A DNA stretch of 64,000 bases from Proteobacteria bacterium ST_bin12 (GCA_002083635.1 MSXP01000006.1:62001-126000); one strand, 5' to 3'; positions 52,980 through 62,146 are shown, counted from the first letter of the stretch. Notes: a model not told the origin generated them from the sequence alone. Numbers and translations: made by a program.

Positions 52980-54014
52980 ATGCGCCTAGCATTCTTGGTT
53001 TTAGGGCTTTTTTTTAGCCAAATTTCTACTGCAGAACCCAGCTCAGACCTCACTTACAAGCTTAAAGCATCAGTTGTAAAAGTACATGTTTCTACCAAAA
53101 CTGGTGGTCATGGTGTAGGCACTGGTGTGGTGGTTGCTAAAGATTTAGTAGCAACTAATTGCCATGTGTTAGCGAATGCAACGGGTGTCAAAATCACAAA
53201 ATTTGGCGATAGTCATGCGCCTGTGAGTTTAAGAGCCGATTGGAAGCATGATCTATGTATTTTACGCTTTCAGTATGTAGACCTAGCCGCTGTTGAGTTG
53301 GGTGATTCTGAGCAATTAAAATATGAGCAAACCATGTTTTCTATTGGTTTCCCTGGTGGCCCGCCCAAACCACAAGTAACGCATGGCAAAATCAAAGCTT
53401 TGTATCCATTGGATAATGGTCAAGTTGTGCGCACTGATGCTTCATTTGTGATGGGTGCAAGCGGCAGTCCTGTATTTGATGATGATGGCAAATTAATCGC
53501 CATTAGCACCTTTAAAAGCCCAGGTCGTGGCGCTTATTTCTATAATATTCCTGTTAAATGGGTAAAAGAGCTTTTAGCTGCACCCGATTCTGTCGAAACT
53601 ACTTCATTGAAAACAGACGACAGCCCTTTTTGGGATGCTTTAGAAGAAAACCGTCCGTATTTTATGCGCGTGGTATTGCCGTATCAAAATGATAAATGGG
53701 ATGAGTTATATGCCGTTGCGCAAGCTTGGGTGAAAGCCGAACCGACGAGTGCAGAGGCGCACTACTATTTGGGTGTGGCGGAAGACAAATTAGGCAATAC
53801 TGCGCATGCCAAACCACTCTTTGCAAAAGCACTTCAGCTTTATCCACAACACCCAGCGACCTTACAAGCATTGGGTAAAATTGCAAAGCGGGAAGATAAT
53901 CAATCTGAGCTAAATCGTCTAAAAATGGCGATGAAAGATGTGAACAATGATGTATTAACCGAATTTAATGAAGCAATCAATCCAGCCGTTAACGAAACCC
54001 CGAGCGTGCAATAG
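52980..54014 (+). CDS. Exported trypsin-like serine protease with TPR tail, copy 1
   Basis: I chose the ATG at 52980 because it opens a clear signal peptide (MRLAFLVLGLFFSQISTAEP). The 344-residue product has a trypsin-like domain with H in ATNCHVLAN, D in DWKHDLCILRF and S in GASGSPVFDDDG. A C-terminal tetratricopeptide-like repeat region (about 240-325, AEAHYYLGVAEDKLGNTAHA) follows. No PDZ domain is seen, unlike DegP. Its stop codon overlaps the GTG of the second copy by one base. Confidence 0.85.
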   Translation: MRLAFLVLGLFFSQISTAEPSSDLTYKLKASVVKVHVSTKTGGHGVGTGVVVAKDLVATNCHVLANATGVKITKFGDSHAPVSLRADWKHDLCILRFQYVDLAAVELGDSEQLKYEQTMFSIGFPGGPPKPQVTHGKIKALYPLDNGQVVRTDASFVMGASGSPVFDDDGKLIAISTFKSPGRGAYFYNIPVKWVKELLAAPDSVETTSLKTDDSPFWDALEENRPYFMRVVLPYQNDKWDELYAVAQAWVKAEPTSAEAHYYLGVAEDKLGNTAHAKPLFAKALQLYPQHPATLQALGKIAKREDNQSELNRLKMAMKDVNNDVLTEFNEAINPAVNETPSVQ

Positions 54015-55066
54015 TGCTGAATAAATTTTTAGTACTATTTTTGTTAAGTAGCTCGCTGGCGCACGCAGAAGATACAGGAGTTTTTCCTAACGCAGCTAGT
54101 GTTGCAGAAACACACAGCGCCAACCCAAGCGATGCGCTTTTATATCAACTAAAAGAGTCAATGGTAAAAGTGAGCAGTACTGTAAAAAGTGGCGGGCATG
54201 GTTACGGCACCGGGATTGCCATATCCAAAGACCATGTGGTGACTAATTGCCATGTATTGCAAGATTCTAACGGCATGAGCATTACTAAATGGGGTGAAGC
54301 TTTTGCGCCTGTTGCCATGATTGCAGACTGGGAACACGATATTTGTATTATGCGTTTTGAGTGGGCTAACTTAAAGCCTGTGCAGATGGGCGATTCTGAA
54401 ACTTTGCGCTATGAGCAGCCGATTATTTCTATCTCGATGCCCGGCGATTCGCCTGCGCCTTATGTCACGTTAGGCAAAATCAAAGCGCTGTACACATTTG
54501 ATGGTGCAAACGTCATGCGCGCATCTGCTGCTTTTGCAATCGGCGCGAGCGGTAGTCCTGTGTTTGATTATGATGGCAAATTGATTGCGATTAGCACGTT
54601 AAAAAGCCCTGGCCAAAAAGCCTATTTTTACAATATGCCGATTAAATGGGTAAAAGAATTATTAACCAAACCTGAAATTCCGCTGTATCAAGCTTCAAAA
54701 AGCCCTTTTTGGGATGCACCTGATGAAGCAAGGCCATTTTTTATGCGCGTGGTTTTGCCATACCAAAACGGTCATTGGGCAGAACTAAAAACGGTAGCTG
54801 AAAATTGGTTAAAACAAGAGCCAAATAGCACAGAGGCTTTGTATTATTTAGGCTTCGCAGAGCAAAATTTGGGCAATATAAAAGCGGCGAATCAATATTA
54901 TCAACAATTATTAAAACAACATCCGAATCACCCAGCTACATTAATCGCTTTAGGATTGATGGCTAACAAAGCAGGCAATTTGGCGGAAGTTGAAAAAACA
55001 CATATTGCGCTGAAAGCAATTGATAGCGCGTTAGATGAGGAATTTATTGAAGCTTTAAAACAATAA
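54014..55066 (+). CDS. Exported trypsin-like serine protease with TPR tail, copy 2
   Basis: The 350-residue tandem paralogue of the preceding gene starts at GTG within its stop codon. It has a signal peptide ending SLAHAED, triad H in VTNCHVLQD, D in DWEHDICIMRF and S in GASGSPVFDYDG, then a TPR-like tail (TEALYYLGFAEQNLGNIKAA). The N-terminal mature segment is about 20 residues longer than in copy 1. All catalytic residues are present in both copies, so both may be active, perhaps as a heteromer. Confidence 0.85.
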   Translation: MLNKFLVLFLLSSSLAHAEDTGVFPNAASVAETHSANPSDALLYQLKESMVKVSSTVKSGGHGYGTGIAISKDHVVTNCHVLQDSNGMSITKWGEAFAPVAMIADWEHDICIMRFEWANLKPVQMGDSETLRYEQPIISISMPGDSPAPYVTLGKIKALYTFDGANVMRASAAFAIGASGSPVFDYDGKLIAISTLKSPGQKAYFYNMPIKWVKELLTKPEIPLYQASKSPFWDAPDEARPFFMRVVLPYQNGHWAELKTVAENWLKQEPNSTEALYYLGFAEQNLGNIKAANQYYQQLLKQHPNHPATLIALGLMANKAGNLAEVEKTHIALKAIDSALDEEFIEALKQ

Positions 55067-55105
55067 TGCTTTTAAATAATAATTTAAGCAAAATAAATGG
55101 TTAAG

Positions 55106-55468
55106 TTAAACATGCACCAATTGCTTAAATCCACCACAAGCCATGCGTTTGCAATCAAAAATTGGGTTTGCCATATCCATCATATCTTTCATGCGTGGGT
55201 CGGCAAATATTTTTGCGTTAGCTATATCTCTGGCTTCTTTTGATGCGTAAACCACCCACGCAAAAATAATTGTTTCATCTGGTTTTGCGTTAGCAAGCTC
55301 TGTAAACGATAGCACGCCTTCTACATTCAAATCATCCGCAACACATTCCCAATAATCCAATGCGCCATGTTCTTTAAAAACAATCGCGGCTTTTTCTGCC
55401 ATGATGCGATAGTCTTCTACGCGCGTTGCGGGCAAAGGAATCACAAATCCATCAATATATCTGCTCAT
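55106..55468 (-). CDS. DUF1428 family protein
   Basis: The 120-residue protein has the DUF1428 pattern: YIDGFVIPLPATRVEDYRIMAEKAA (about 4-28), HGALDYWECVADDLN (about 34-48), FAWVVYASKEARD and the ending CKRMACGGFKQLV. The fold is a ferredoxin-like dimeric alpha/beta barrel; function unknown. It is followed upstream by a zinc-ribbon gene on the same strand. Confidence 0.88.
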   Translation of the reverse strand: MSRYIDGFVIPLPATRVEDYRIMAEKAAIVFKEHGALDYWECVADDLNVEGVLSFTELANAKPDETIIFAWVVYASKEARDIANAKIFADPRMKDMMDMANPIFDCKRMACGGFKQLVHV

Positions 55469-55496
55469 CGCTGATTCTCAATAAAAATAAATGCTG

Positions 55497-55715
55497 TTAA
55501 TAATCTGCCGCACGACCAGTTGAATAGCCCTGTGGCACATCATTTTGCCATTCGCCACAGTCGTTGCAACGGTGATCATGCATCGTGAGGCTGACAGTGA
55601 GATTTGAACCGTTACAAAACTTACAGCTAACAGGATGAATGGGGGCGGTTTTGTGATGCGTTTCATGATGCTCAGTCGCCACTTTGCTGCTGCCTAAACC
55701 ATATTTGTTGTCCAT
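55497..55715 (-). CDS. Small zinc-ribbon protein
   Basis: The 72-residue protein has a His-rich middle (HHETHH, about 16-21) and two CxxC knuckles, C31-x2-C34 and C50-x2-C53, typical of a zinc ribbon. A GGAG ribosome site precedes the ATG at 55715. An overlapping frame nearby lacks these features and was not taken. Function unknown; the short distance to the DUF1428 gene suggests co-transcription. Confidence 0.7.
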   Translation of the reverse strand: MDNKYGLGSSKVATEHHETHHKTAPIHPVSCKFCNGSNLTVSLTMHDHRCNDCGEWQNDVPQGYSTGRAADY

Positions 55716-55804
55716 CTCTTTACTCCAAAATTTGGTCTCAAAAAACGATTAAGTACACATTAAGTTACTCGCTTTTTTCTCAAAAAACAAGCATTAATCC
55801 TGAG

Positions 55805-56773
55805 TTAGATGCCGTGCGCAGCACGCTTTAGACGATCCAAAATCGCCAACCATTCTGGCGTATTAGGTGGCATTAAAACCAACAATTGCGCTACATTTAG
55901 CGCGTCCAAGCGATGAAGCGATTCATACAAATGTTCTGCTACATAGGCAGCATTTCTAGGCAAATGTATGCAATGAAAGTTGGCGCTTAGAGGTTGCGAT
56001 GCATTGTCGTCAATAATTAAAGCGGCACAAGTTAAATCAGCACAAATATGAGTGCTATTTTGCTGATATGCGGTTAATTTAGCCAGACTATCAAATAACT
56101 TAACCGGTGTTTTGGGTGAATAATGCAAGAGATGCTGCCCTGGCGCTTTTGGTAAGTTAGCAGCACCCACTATTGTTGACTTGCCTGCAATCGCGCTAAT
56201 TTGCGCCTCAGTAATCATGCCGTGGCGCAGCAATTGCCAATTATCACCCGCCACACTCACAATGGTTGATTCAATCCCAACTTGGCAAGCACCGCCATCC
56301 AGCACGGCAATTTCGTCACCCAAACCAGCTGTCACATGCGCTGCCGTGGTTGGGCTAAGTTGCGTATATTTGTTGGCAGATGGCGCAGCAAGCGCCAAAC
56401 CACTTTCGTTAAGCAATTGCAAGGTCAGCGCATGGCTAGGAACGCGTAGCGCCACTGTGGGCTCATTGGCTCTAACAACCGCAGAAACAGTATCTTTAGC
56501 TGGCAACACCAAGGTAAATGGGCCCGGCCAAAAGGCTAAAGCTAATTTTTGTGCCAGCGGCGAAAACTCAGCCGCCCAATCTACCACTTGCGCCATATCG
56601 CCAATGTGCACAATCAATGGATTGTCTGCAGGGCGTTGTTTAACCGCATAAATCTGGCGCAAGGCCAATTCATTGGTCGCGTCTGCCGCCAAGCCATAAA
56701 CCGTTTCGGTAGGAATCGCCACTACCTCGCCCGCTTTAAGCATGGCAATTGCTTGATTTAAATGAACGCGCAT
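55805..56773 (-). CDS. tsaC: Threonylcarbamoyl-AMP synthase (Sua5 type)
   Basis: The 322-residue product has an N-terminal YrdC domain (KAGEVVAIPTETVYGLAADA, about 13-32; KQRPADNPLIVHI, about 45-57) and an additional C-terminal Sua5 domain (from about 215, PGQHLLHYSPKTPVKLF). It makes threonylcarbamoyl-AMP for the t6A37 modification of ANN-decoding tRNAs. It is the long Sua5 form, not the short TsaC form. Divergent from the cupin gene. Confidence 0.92.
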   Translation of the reverse strand: MRVHLNQAIAMLKAGEVVAIPTETVYGLAADATNELALRQIYAVKQRPADNPLIVHIGDMAQVVDWAAEFSPLAQKLALAFWPGPFTLVLPAKDTVSAVVRANEPTVALRVPSHALTLQLLNESGLALAAPSANKYTQLSPTTAAHVTAGLGDEIAVLDGGACQVGIESTIVSVAGDNWQLLRHGMITEAQISAIAGKSTIVGAANLPKAPGQHLLHYSPKTPVKLFDSLAKLTAYQQNSTHICADLTCAALIIDDNASQPLSANFHCIHLPRNAAYVAEHLYESLHRLDALNVAQLLVLMPPNTPEWLAILDRLKRAAHGI

Positions 56774-56878
56774 AAATTAACTTGCATAATCATTGATTAG
56801 ATTTAAAAAACCATTTTACTATTGATACGCTAAAATAAGGTTTTAACCCATTAAAATCCCTATATAAAGAGTCTAAAT

Positions 56879-57202
56879 ATGTCACAAATCACTGTAGAAA
56901 AAAATCCTGCTCAAAGCCGTTTAGATACACTTAACGTTAAAAAATGGGCAACTTGGCAAAAAGAAGTGTCTGTCTTTCCGTGGACTTTTCCTGAGCAAGA
57001 AATCGCCTATATTTTAGAAGGTGAATGTGTAATTACGCCAACAGGCGGCGCACCTGTTACTTTTGGCAAAGGCGATTTAGTGACATTTCCTGCAGGCATG
57101 ACAGCCAGTTGGGAAGTAAAACAGCCTCTGCACAAACATTATAAATTAGATGGCAATGCGCTCAGCCAAATGTGGCTAAGACTTAAACTAAAATTCAAGT
57201 AG
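56879..57202 (+). CDS. Small cupin-domain protein
   Basis: The 107-residue protein is a single cupin barrel of the DUF861 type, with FPWTFPEQEIAYILEGECVITPTGG (about 38-62) and FGKGDLVTFPAGMTASWEV (about 65-83). The role of such proteins is unassigned; some bind metals or small carboxylates. There is no obvious operon partner. Confidence 0.82.
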   Translation: MSQITVEKNPAQSRLDTLNVKKWATWQKEVSVFPWTFPEQEIAYILEGECVITPTGGAPVTFGKGDLVTFPAGMTASWEVKQPLHKHYKLDGNALSQMWLRLKLKFK

Positions 57203-57289
57203 CCCACCACAATATCGCGCATTTTTTAACACTATCATCCAAAAATGAACACTTTTGCTATTTTAAATAGACGGATGCTGATTGAAAAA

Positions 57290-57362
57290 TATGCCAACTG
57301 CTTTGAAAGTCTTATTTCTGCAAGGTTTTGAACATTAATATTTCTGAAGTGCAGTTGGCATA
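57290..57362. repeat. 12-bp perfect inverted repeat
   Basis: TATGCCAACTGC (57290-57301) and its exact complement GCAGTTGGCATA (57351-57362) are separated by 49 bases in the gap upstream of the 63-codon gene. It may form a long hairpin in a leader RNA or mark a small inserted element; no further signature is visible. Confidence 0.6.
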
Positions 57363-57422
57363 ACTTCTGCTTATCATCAAATGTAGTCTCGCAAAAACTA
57401 GATGATGAAAAGGGGTTATAAA

Positions 57423-57614
57423 ATGGCTAGACAAAAACGTAGTGAAACAGTGCTTCCCAACAAAATGAAAGACTTAGAGTTGCGCTCGGATGACTTTGCA
57501 GGCGATGAGCTTGAAGAGTATAGCGAAACTGGCGTTGAGGTCGGTTTGAAATTTAAAGGCCAAGAAATTGAAGAAAGCTATGGCGGCTTTGATGGATATG
57601 CACTAGGTATTTAG
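57423..57614 (+). CDS. Hypothetical 63-residue charged protein
   Basis: I chose the ATG at 57423, which follows an AAGGGG ribosome site; an upstream in-frame start adds seven residues. The product starts with a basic MARQKRSE and becomes strongly acidic (DDFAGDELEEYSETGVEV), ending YGGFDGYALGI. No domain is recognised, and there is no signal peptide. It lies behind a 12-bp inverted repeat and converges on alkB. Confidence 0.62.
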   Translation: MARQKRSETVLPNKMKDLELRSDDFAGDELEEYSETGVEVGLKFKGQEIEESYGGFDGYALGI

Positions 57615-57632
57615 TGCTTGCGTAAGCCGTCA

Positions 57633-58316
57633 TTAACCCGCTTTGCGGAACGTTAAATTTACTCGGTGCTGATTGAGATAGTCATTTTGCTGAGCATTTA
57701 AGTTGTGAGGTACGCTCGCTTTAATCGGCAAAATGCCGTGAAAATTTAAACGCGTTTTACCGCCCCACACCAGCACATCACCATGTTGCAAGGGCATTTT
57801 AAGTGGCTTGTCGGTGCGCTTGGCACCACCAAACAAAAACACTGCTGATAATCCCAGTGATACGCTGACAATCGGTTGATTAAAATCCACTTCGTTTTTA
57901 TCTTGATGCAGACCCATGCTGGCACCCACTTTGTAGCGATTAATTAAACAAGCATCTGGCACAAAACCATCAAAACCTGCCGCACTTGCTGCTTGTTTTG
58001 CCAAACCCACAAACGCATCTGGCATTAGCGGCCACGGCTGATTCGTATTTGGATCTAGCGCATCATAGCGATAACCTTTACGGTCGCTCACCCAGCCCAA
58101 ATCACCACAATTAGTCATGGAGGCAGACATCGCAAAACCCATTGGCGTCATCATATGCCGCAACGGTGCTTGATTAATCACATTTGCCAAATTTTGCAAA
58201 ATGGCTGATTCGATCTGCGCAGTATAGTTTTTTAATAACCAAACTTCAGGCAAAATTTCTTGTATAGCGGGTGTATTGTTTTCAAACAAATCCATGCCAG
58301 CATTCAAATGAATCAT
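57633..58316 (-). CDS. alkB: Alkylated-DNA dioxygenase AlkB
   Basis: The 227-residue Fe(II)/2-oxoglutarate dioxygenase has iron ligands H137-x-D139 (LHQDKNE) and H193 (LNFHGILP), and 2-oxoglutarate arginines in HRVNLTFRK (R218, R224). VSVSLGLSAVFLFGG is also characteristic. It repairs 1-methyladenine and 3-methylcytosine by oxidative demethylation. It is divergent from an AlkA-type glycosylase gene 40 bp away, probably with shared control. Confidence 0.95.
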   Translation of the reverse strand: MIHLNAGMDLFENNTPAIQEILPEVWLLKNYTAQIESAILQNLANVINQAPLRHMMTPMGFAMSASMTNCGDLGWVSDRKGYRYDALDPNTNQPWPLMPDAFVGLAKQAASAAGFDGFVPDACLINRYKVGASMGLHQDKNEVDFNQPIVSVSLGLSAVFLFGGAKRTDKPLKMPLQHGDVLVWGGKTRLNFHGILPIKASVPHNLNAQQNDYLNQHRVNLTFRKAG

Positions 58317-58356
58317 TTATATTCTTAACAGTTTACATCGGTCAAAGTTCACCGCT

Positions 58357-58977
58357 ATGATACATAGTATGTACACATATCAAGCAGCTAGCGATTTTTT
58401 AAGCGCCATAGATGACGATTGGGCAAGACTCATCTCAACGGTTGGGCCATGTGCATTTGAAACCAGACCAGAACATGAGCCATATCAAGCCTTAGTACGC
58501 GCGGTGGCTTATCAGCAATTGCATGGCAAAGCAGGCGATGCGATTATTAAGCGCTTTTTGGCGATTTATGGCGATAAGTATCCGACGTCTGATCAATTAT
58601 TAGCTACAGAGTTTGATGCCCTGCGCGCTTGTGGATTTTCTGCGCGCAAAATTGAAACGATTAAAGGGATTGCAGAAGGTGCTATAAGTGGCCTTGTGCC
58701 ATCTAGATTAGATGCCGACGCAATGCCAGACGATGATCTAATTAAGCGCTTAGTTGAATTAAAAGGCATAGGCCGCTGGACAGTAGAAATGCTGATGATT
58801 TTTACGCTAAAGCGTTTGGATATATTGCCAGCCGACGATTTTGGTGTCGTGCAAGGCTACAAGCGACTTAAAAGCTTACAAAATGCACCAAGTCGCAAAG
58901 AAATTACCGAAATCGGCAAGGCTTGGAGCCCTTACAGGACCATTGCAAGCTGGTATTTGTGGCGCGCGCCAAAATAA
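58357..58977 (+). CDS. alkA: AlkA-type DNA-3-methyladenine glycosylase
   Basis: The 206-residue helix-hairpin-helix glycosylase has the hairpin LVELKGIGRWTVEML (about 132-146) and catalytic aspartate D161 (LPADDFGV). It lacks the N-terminal domain of E. coli AlkA, as in the short Mag/AlkA forms. It excises 3-alkyladenine and related bases. A second in-frame ATG at 58369 is also possible as start. Divergent alkB beside it makes a compact alkylation-repair locus. Confidence 0.92.
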   Translation: MIHSMYTYQAASDFLSAIDDDWARLISTVGPCAFETRPEHEPYQALVRAVAYQQLHGKAGDAIIKRFLAIYGDKYPTSDQLLATEFDALRACGFSARKIETIKGIAEGAISGLVPSRLDADAMPDDDLIKRLVELKGIGRWTVEMLMIFTLKRLDILPADDFGVVQGYKRLKSLQNAPSRKEITEIGKAWSPYRTIASWYLWRAPK

Positions 58978-59000
58978 CTTAACACTATTTTCGAGCCGAA

Positions 59001-59035
59001 AAAAGCGGGCATAACTTACGTTATCTCCCGCTTTT
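59001..59035. terminator. Bidirectional terminator between alkA and the fasciclin gene
   Basis: Outer stem AAAAGCGGG / CCCGCTTTT and inner stem ATAAC / GTTAT lie between convergent genes, with A and T runs at the ends. Confidence 0.8.
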
Positions 59036-59052
59036 GTTTTACCTAAAAAGAT

Positions 59053-59550
59053 TTAACCAGCTTTCTTTTTATGTACTTTCTTTTTGCTTTCTGGCTCTTG
59101 CATTAACACGGTGTCCAACACATAAATCATGCCGTTGTCCGCTTTAATATCGTTGCCGCCCACTGTTGGCACGCCATCTACTTTTACGCCTGCAGATACA
59201 TCTAATGTTAATTCGTGGCCTTCAATCGATTTTACTTTGCCCGCTTGTACATCTTCTGTAGTGATTTTGTGCGCTACAACGTGAGCCGTTAATAATTTAG
59301 TTAGCGCCGCTTTATCGTTTAACAAAGCGTCCAATTTTTCTTTTGGCAATTTAGCAAATGCCGCATCGCTAGGTGCAAATACGGTAAATGGCCCTTCACC
59401 TTTTAAAGTGTCGGTTAAGCCAGCCGCTTGTAATGCGGTTAATAATGTTTTTAACGAGCCATCCGCTGCTGCAGAATCAATAATGTCATCCGCCATCGAA
59501 ACATTAGAAACGCCTAATGTTAGTAACACAGCAAGTAATACTTTTTTCAT
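59053..59550 (-). CDS. Secreted fasciclin (FAS1) domain protein
   Basis: I chose the ATG at 59550, preceded by AAGGAAT, which opens a signal peptide (MKKVLLAVLLTLGVSNVSMAD). The 165-residue product has one FAS1 domain: LKTLLTALQAAGLTDTLKGEGPFTVFAPSDAAF, LTAHVVAHKITTEDV and ADNGMIYVLDTVLMQ. The tail is lysine-rich (KKKVHKKKAG). FAS1 proteins mediate cell-surface or matrix adhesion; the partner is unknown. Confidence 0.9.
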   Translation of the reverse strand: MKKVLLAVLLTLGVSNVSMADDIIDSAAADGSLKTLLTALQAAGLTDTLKGEGPFTVFAPSDAAFAKLPKEKLDALLNDKAALTKLLTAHVVAHKITTEDVQAGKVKSIEGHELTLDVSAGVKVDGVPTVGGNDIKADNGMIYVLDTVLMQEPESKKKVHKKKAG

Positions 59551-59983
59551 TTTATTCCTTAAAGTTGATAAATACACAGTTGAATATCAGTACGATTAAC
59601 ACCATCTATTCAATGACTAAGCCTAGCTAAAGTAAGTTTCATACGCGTGAATAAATATCAATTTACGGGTGATTATCCCGAAATTGGTATGAATTAACGG
59701 TACTTTTAACTTTAATTAGTCATTAAAGCGGGTGAGTTGCAACTGCTTAGGGGTTAGTGCGCCTAATCTATATCGGCAGAATCGCACTAGGTCAACGACG
59801 ACTCATCGGCACAAGATTGTTCGTTCATTAACGACCTTACGCTTACTACCTTATTCACTGCACTAACCTTATTGACTTTAGCATAAAAAACCCTGTTAAC
59901 TGGCTGCATCCGCGTATATTTAATTAAATACTTAACCGATTTTTTTAAGATAAATCATCGGTTAGCTATTAAAATAACAATCT
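59551..59983. other. 433-bp gap between the divergent fasciclin and MFS genes
   Basis: I found no credible reading frame, tRNA or strong terminator here. The left part should hold the fasciclin promoter (leader with AAGGAAT). A small CGGG...CCCG hairpin lies near 59667-59681. The rest is AT-rich with short self-complementary words only. Confidence 0.5.
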
Positions 59984-61207
59984 ATGCAACAATTATTCAC
60001 CCATCAAAATTACGCTTTCACCCGATTACTCACTTTTCGCATTCAAATTGTGCTGGCATACCAAATCATGGCGGTTGCCGTGGGTTGGCATATTTATGAA
60101 ATCACGCATGATACGTTAGCGCTTGGCTTGGTGGGTTTGGCCGAAGTGATTCCTTACTTCGCAAGTGCGCTGTTTGCTGGCCATGCGGTCGATCACTACT
60201 ATTCACGCCGCCTATTTGGGATATTAGCAGCTGTAATGCTGTGCCTAAACGCGCTGACCCTAACTCTAGTGACGCAAGGCTATTTAATTGGCGATAGTAG
60301 CTATTGGATTTATTGCTCAATTGCGTTTACAGGCTTTGCACGCGCTTTTATTGCGCCCAGCGTTAACTCACTTTTTGCGATTATTTTACCGCGCGAATCT
60401 TACGCCAAGGCCACTGGCATCAGCAGCAGCATCTTTCAAACAGGCTTAGTTTTGGGCCCCGCAATCGGTGGCTTAATGATTGGTTTTGCAGGCAAAACAA
60501 CGGCCTATATGCTGGCAACTTTGCTGTGCTTGGGCGCGGCAATTGCCATGTGGACAATTAAGGTAGATGAGCCTAAATCAACTGCCGATTTACCTGTATT
60601 CGCTAGCATTAAACAAGGGCTAAACTTTGTATTTAGCAATCAAATTATGCTGGGCGCATTGTCTTTAGATATGTTTGCGGTGCTGTTTGGCGGCGCAGTT
60701 GCCATGTTGCCTGCATTTATCCAAGACGTGTACCACATTGGCCCAGAAGGCTTAGGCATTTTGCGCGCTGCACCTGCTGTGGGCGCAATTGCCACCGGCT
60801 TATGGTTAACGCGCCACCCCATCAGTCGCCACGCAGGGCTTTGGTTATTATGGGCTGTAGCAGGCTTTGGGCTTTGCATCATTGGATTTGGCTTGGCCAC
60901 TAGCTTTTGGGTGGCTTTCGCGCTCTTACTGCTTTCTGGCATTGCAGACGGCATTTCAGTAGTCATGCGGCAAACCATTATGCAATTAGTCACCCCAGAC
61001 GGCATGCGCGGGCGCGTATCAGCCATTAACGGTATCTTTATTGGCTCTTCCAATGAACTAGGCGCATTTGAATCTGGCTTGGCGGCGCGCATCATGGGCT
61101 TAGTGCCATCCGTAATTTTTGGCGGAATGATGACACTTTCAGTCGTTGCGGCCACTGCAAAATTTGCGCCTAAGTTACGTAAACTGGAATTAAATCAACT
61201 GCAATAA
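59984..61207 (+). CDS. MFS transporter of the EntS-like exporter group
   Basis: The 407-residue protein has about 11-12 membrane helices. The start FTRLLTFRIQIVLAYQIMAVAVGWHIYE and the loop AGHAVDHYYSRRLFG are typical of the EntS/DUF894-like MFS exporters. The later PDGMRGRVSAINGIFIGSSNELGAFESG is the group's strongest signature. Substrate unknown; related proteins export siderophores or drugs. There is no siderophore locus here. Confidence 0.88.
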   Translation: MQQLFTHQNYAFTRLLTFRIQIVLAYQIMAVAVGWHIYEITHDTLALGLVGLAEVIPYFASALFAGHAVDHYYSRRLFGILAAVMLCLNALTLTLVTQGYLIGDSSYWIYCSIAFTGFARAFIAPSVNSLFAIILPRESYAKATGISSSIFQTGLVLGPAIGGLMIGFAGKTTAYMLATLLCLGAAIAMWTIKVDEPKSTADLPVFASIKQGLNFVFSNQIMLGALSLDMFAVLFGGAVAMLPAFIQDVYHIGPEGLGILRAAPAVGAIATGLWLTRHPISRHAGLWLLWAVAGFGLCIIGFGLATSFWVAFALLLLSGIADGISVVMRQTIMQLVTPDGMRGRVSAINGIFIGSSNELGAFESGLAARIMGLVPSVIFGGMMTLSVVAATAKFAPKLRKLELNQLQ

Positions 61208-61282
61208 ATTAGCTTGCTTTGCACATTTAAAATTAGCGTATTATGCTTAAAAAGTTACATTACTTCCTGTCAGGAGCAAGTT

Positions 61283-62146
61283 ATGTCAAGCGCATCTAAT
61301 CTGGGCGTCCAATCCAGCCACTCACCTAAGTCGTATTTTATTTACCGCCACCGTCTGCCCATTCGTATCATGCATTGGACAAATGTGATTTGCTTCACCA
61401 TTTTATTAATGAGTGGGCTTAACATTTTTAATGCGCACACTTCACTCTATTTCGGCAAATCGTCCTACAACGGCAAACCTGCGGTTTTGGAAATTAAAGC
61501 CATGCAAACCAGCAGTGGTGAATTAAAAGGTGTAACCAGTGTTTTTGGCTACCAATTTAATACCACTGGTGTGCTAGGGGCATCTGCAGGCCTAGATGGC
61601 AAATTAGTCGCGCGCGCATTTCCCTCATGGTCAACTATTCCAGGCCCAAAATGGTTATCCATGGCGCGGCATTGGCATTTCTTTTTTGCATGGTTATTTG
61701 TCATTAATGGTGTTTGTTACATTGCGTATTCTTTTGCTATCAAACACGTACAGCGTGATTTAGCTGTCACAAAACAAGACCGCGCGACCATTTGGCAATC
61801 GATTAAAGACCATATTCGCTTTAAACATGACACGGGCGAAGACGCCAAACGCTACAACGTGTTGCAAAAAATTGCTTATTTAAGCGTGATTTTTATTTTG
61901 TTGCCATTGGTGATATTAATGGGCTGGGCCATGTCGCCGTTTTTAAATTCTTTGCTACCTGGCTGGATAGATTTATTCGGTGGCCGCCAATCGGCACGCA
62001 CCATTCATTTTATTGTAGCTTGGTTGTTAGTGGGTTTTGTGTTTATCCATGTGTTTCAAGTCATCATCACAGGTTTATGGAACAACTTGCGCTCAATGAT
62101 TACAGGGCATTTCAAAATTGAGTCATCTCATGCGGAGAACAAATGA
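61283..62146 (+). CDS. Cytochrome b561-type membrane electron carrier
   Basis: I chose the ATG at 61283 because of the AGGAG site before it; an earlier in-frame start is unlikely. The 287-residue product has four or more membrane helices with heme-ligand histidines in IRIMHWTNVICF, MARHWHFFFAW, ARTIHFIVAW and FVFIHVFQVI, the pattern of b561-type subunits. It overlaps the molybdoenzyme gene by 4 bp, so it is that enzyme's likely electron partner. Confidence 0.9.
   Translation: MSSASNLGVQSSHSPKSYFIYRHRLPIRIMHWTNVICFTILLMSGLNIFNAHTSLYFGKSSYNGKPAVLEIKAMQTSSGELKGVTSVFGYQFNTTGVLGASAGLDGKLVARAFPSWSTIPGPKWLSMARHWHFFFAWLFVINGVCYIAYSFAIKHVQRDLAVTKQDRATIWQSIKDHIRFKHDTGEDAKRYNVLQKIAYLSVIFILLPLVILMGWAMSPFLNSLLPGWIDLFGGRQSARTIHFIVAWLLVGFVFIHVFQVIITGLWNNLRSMITGHFKIESSHAENK

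Noticed and set aside
55478..55666. 62-codon minus-strand frame overlapping the zinc-ribbon gene
   Set aside because: The overlapping frame at 55497-55715 has the CxxC pairs and a ribosome site; this one has neither.
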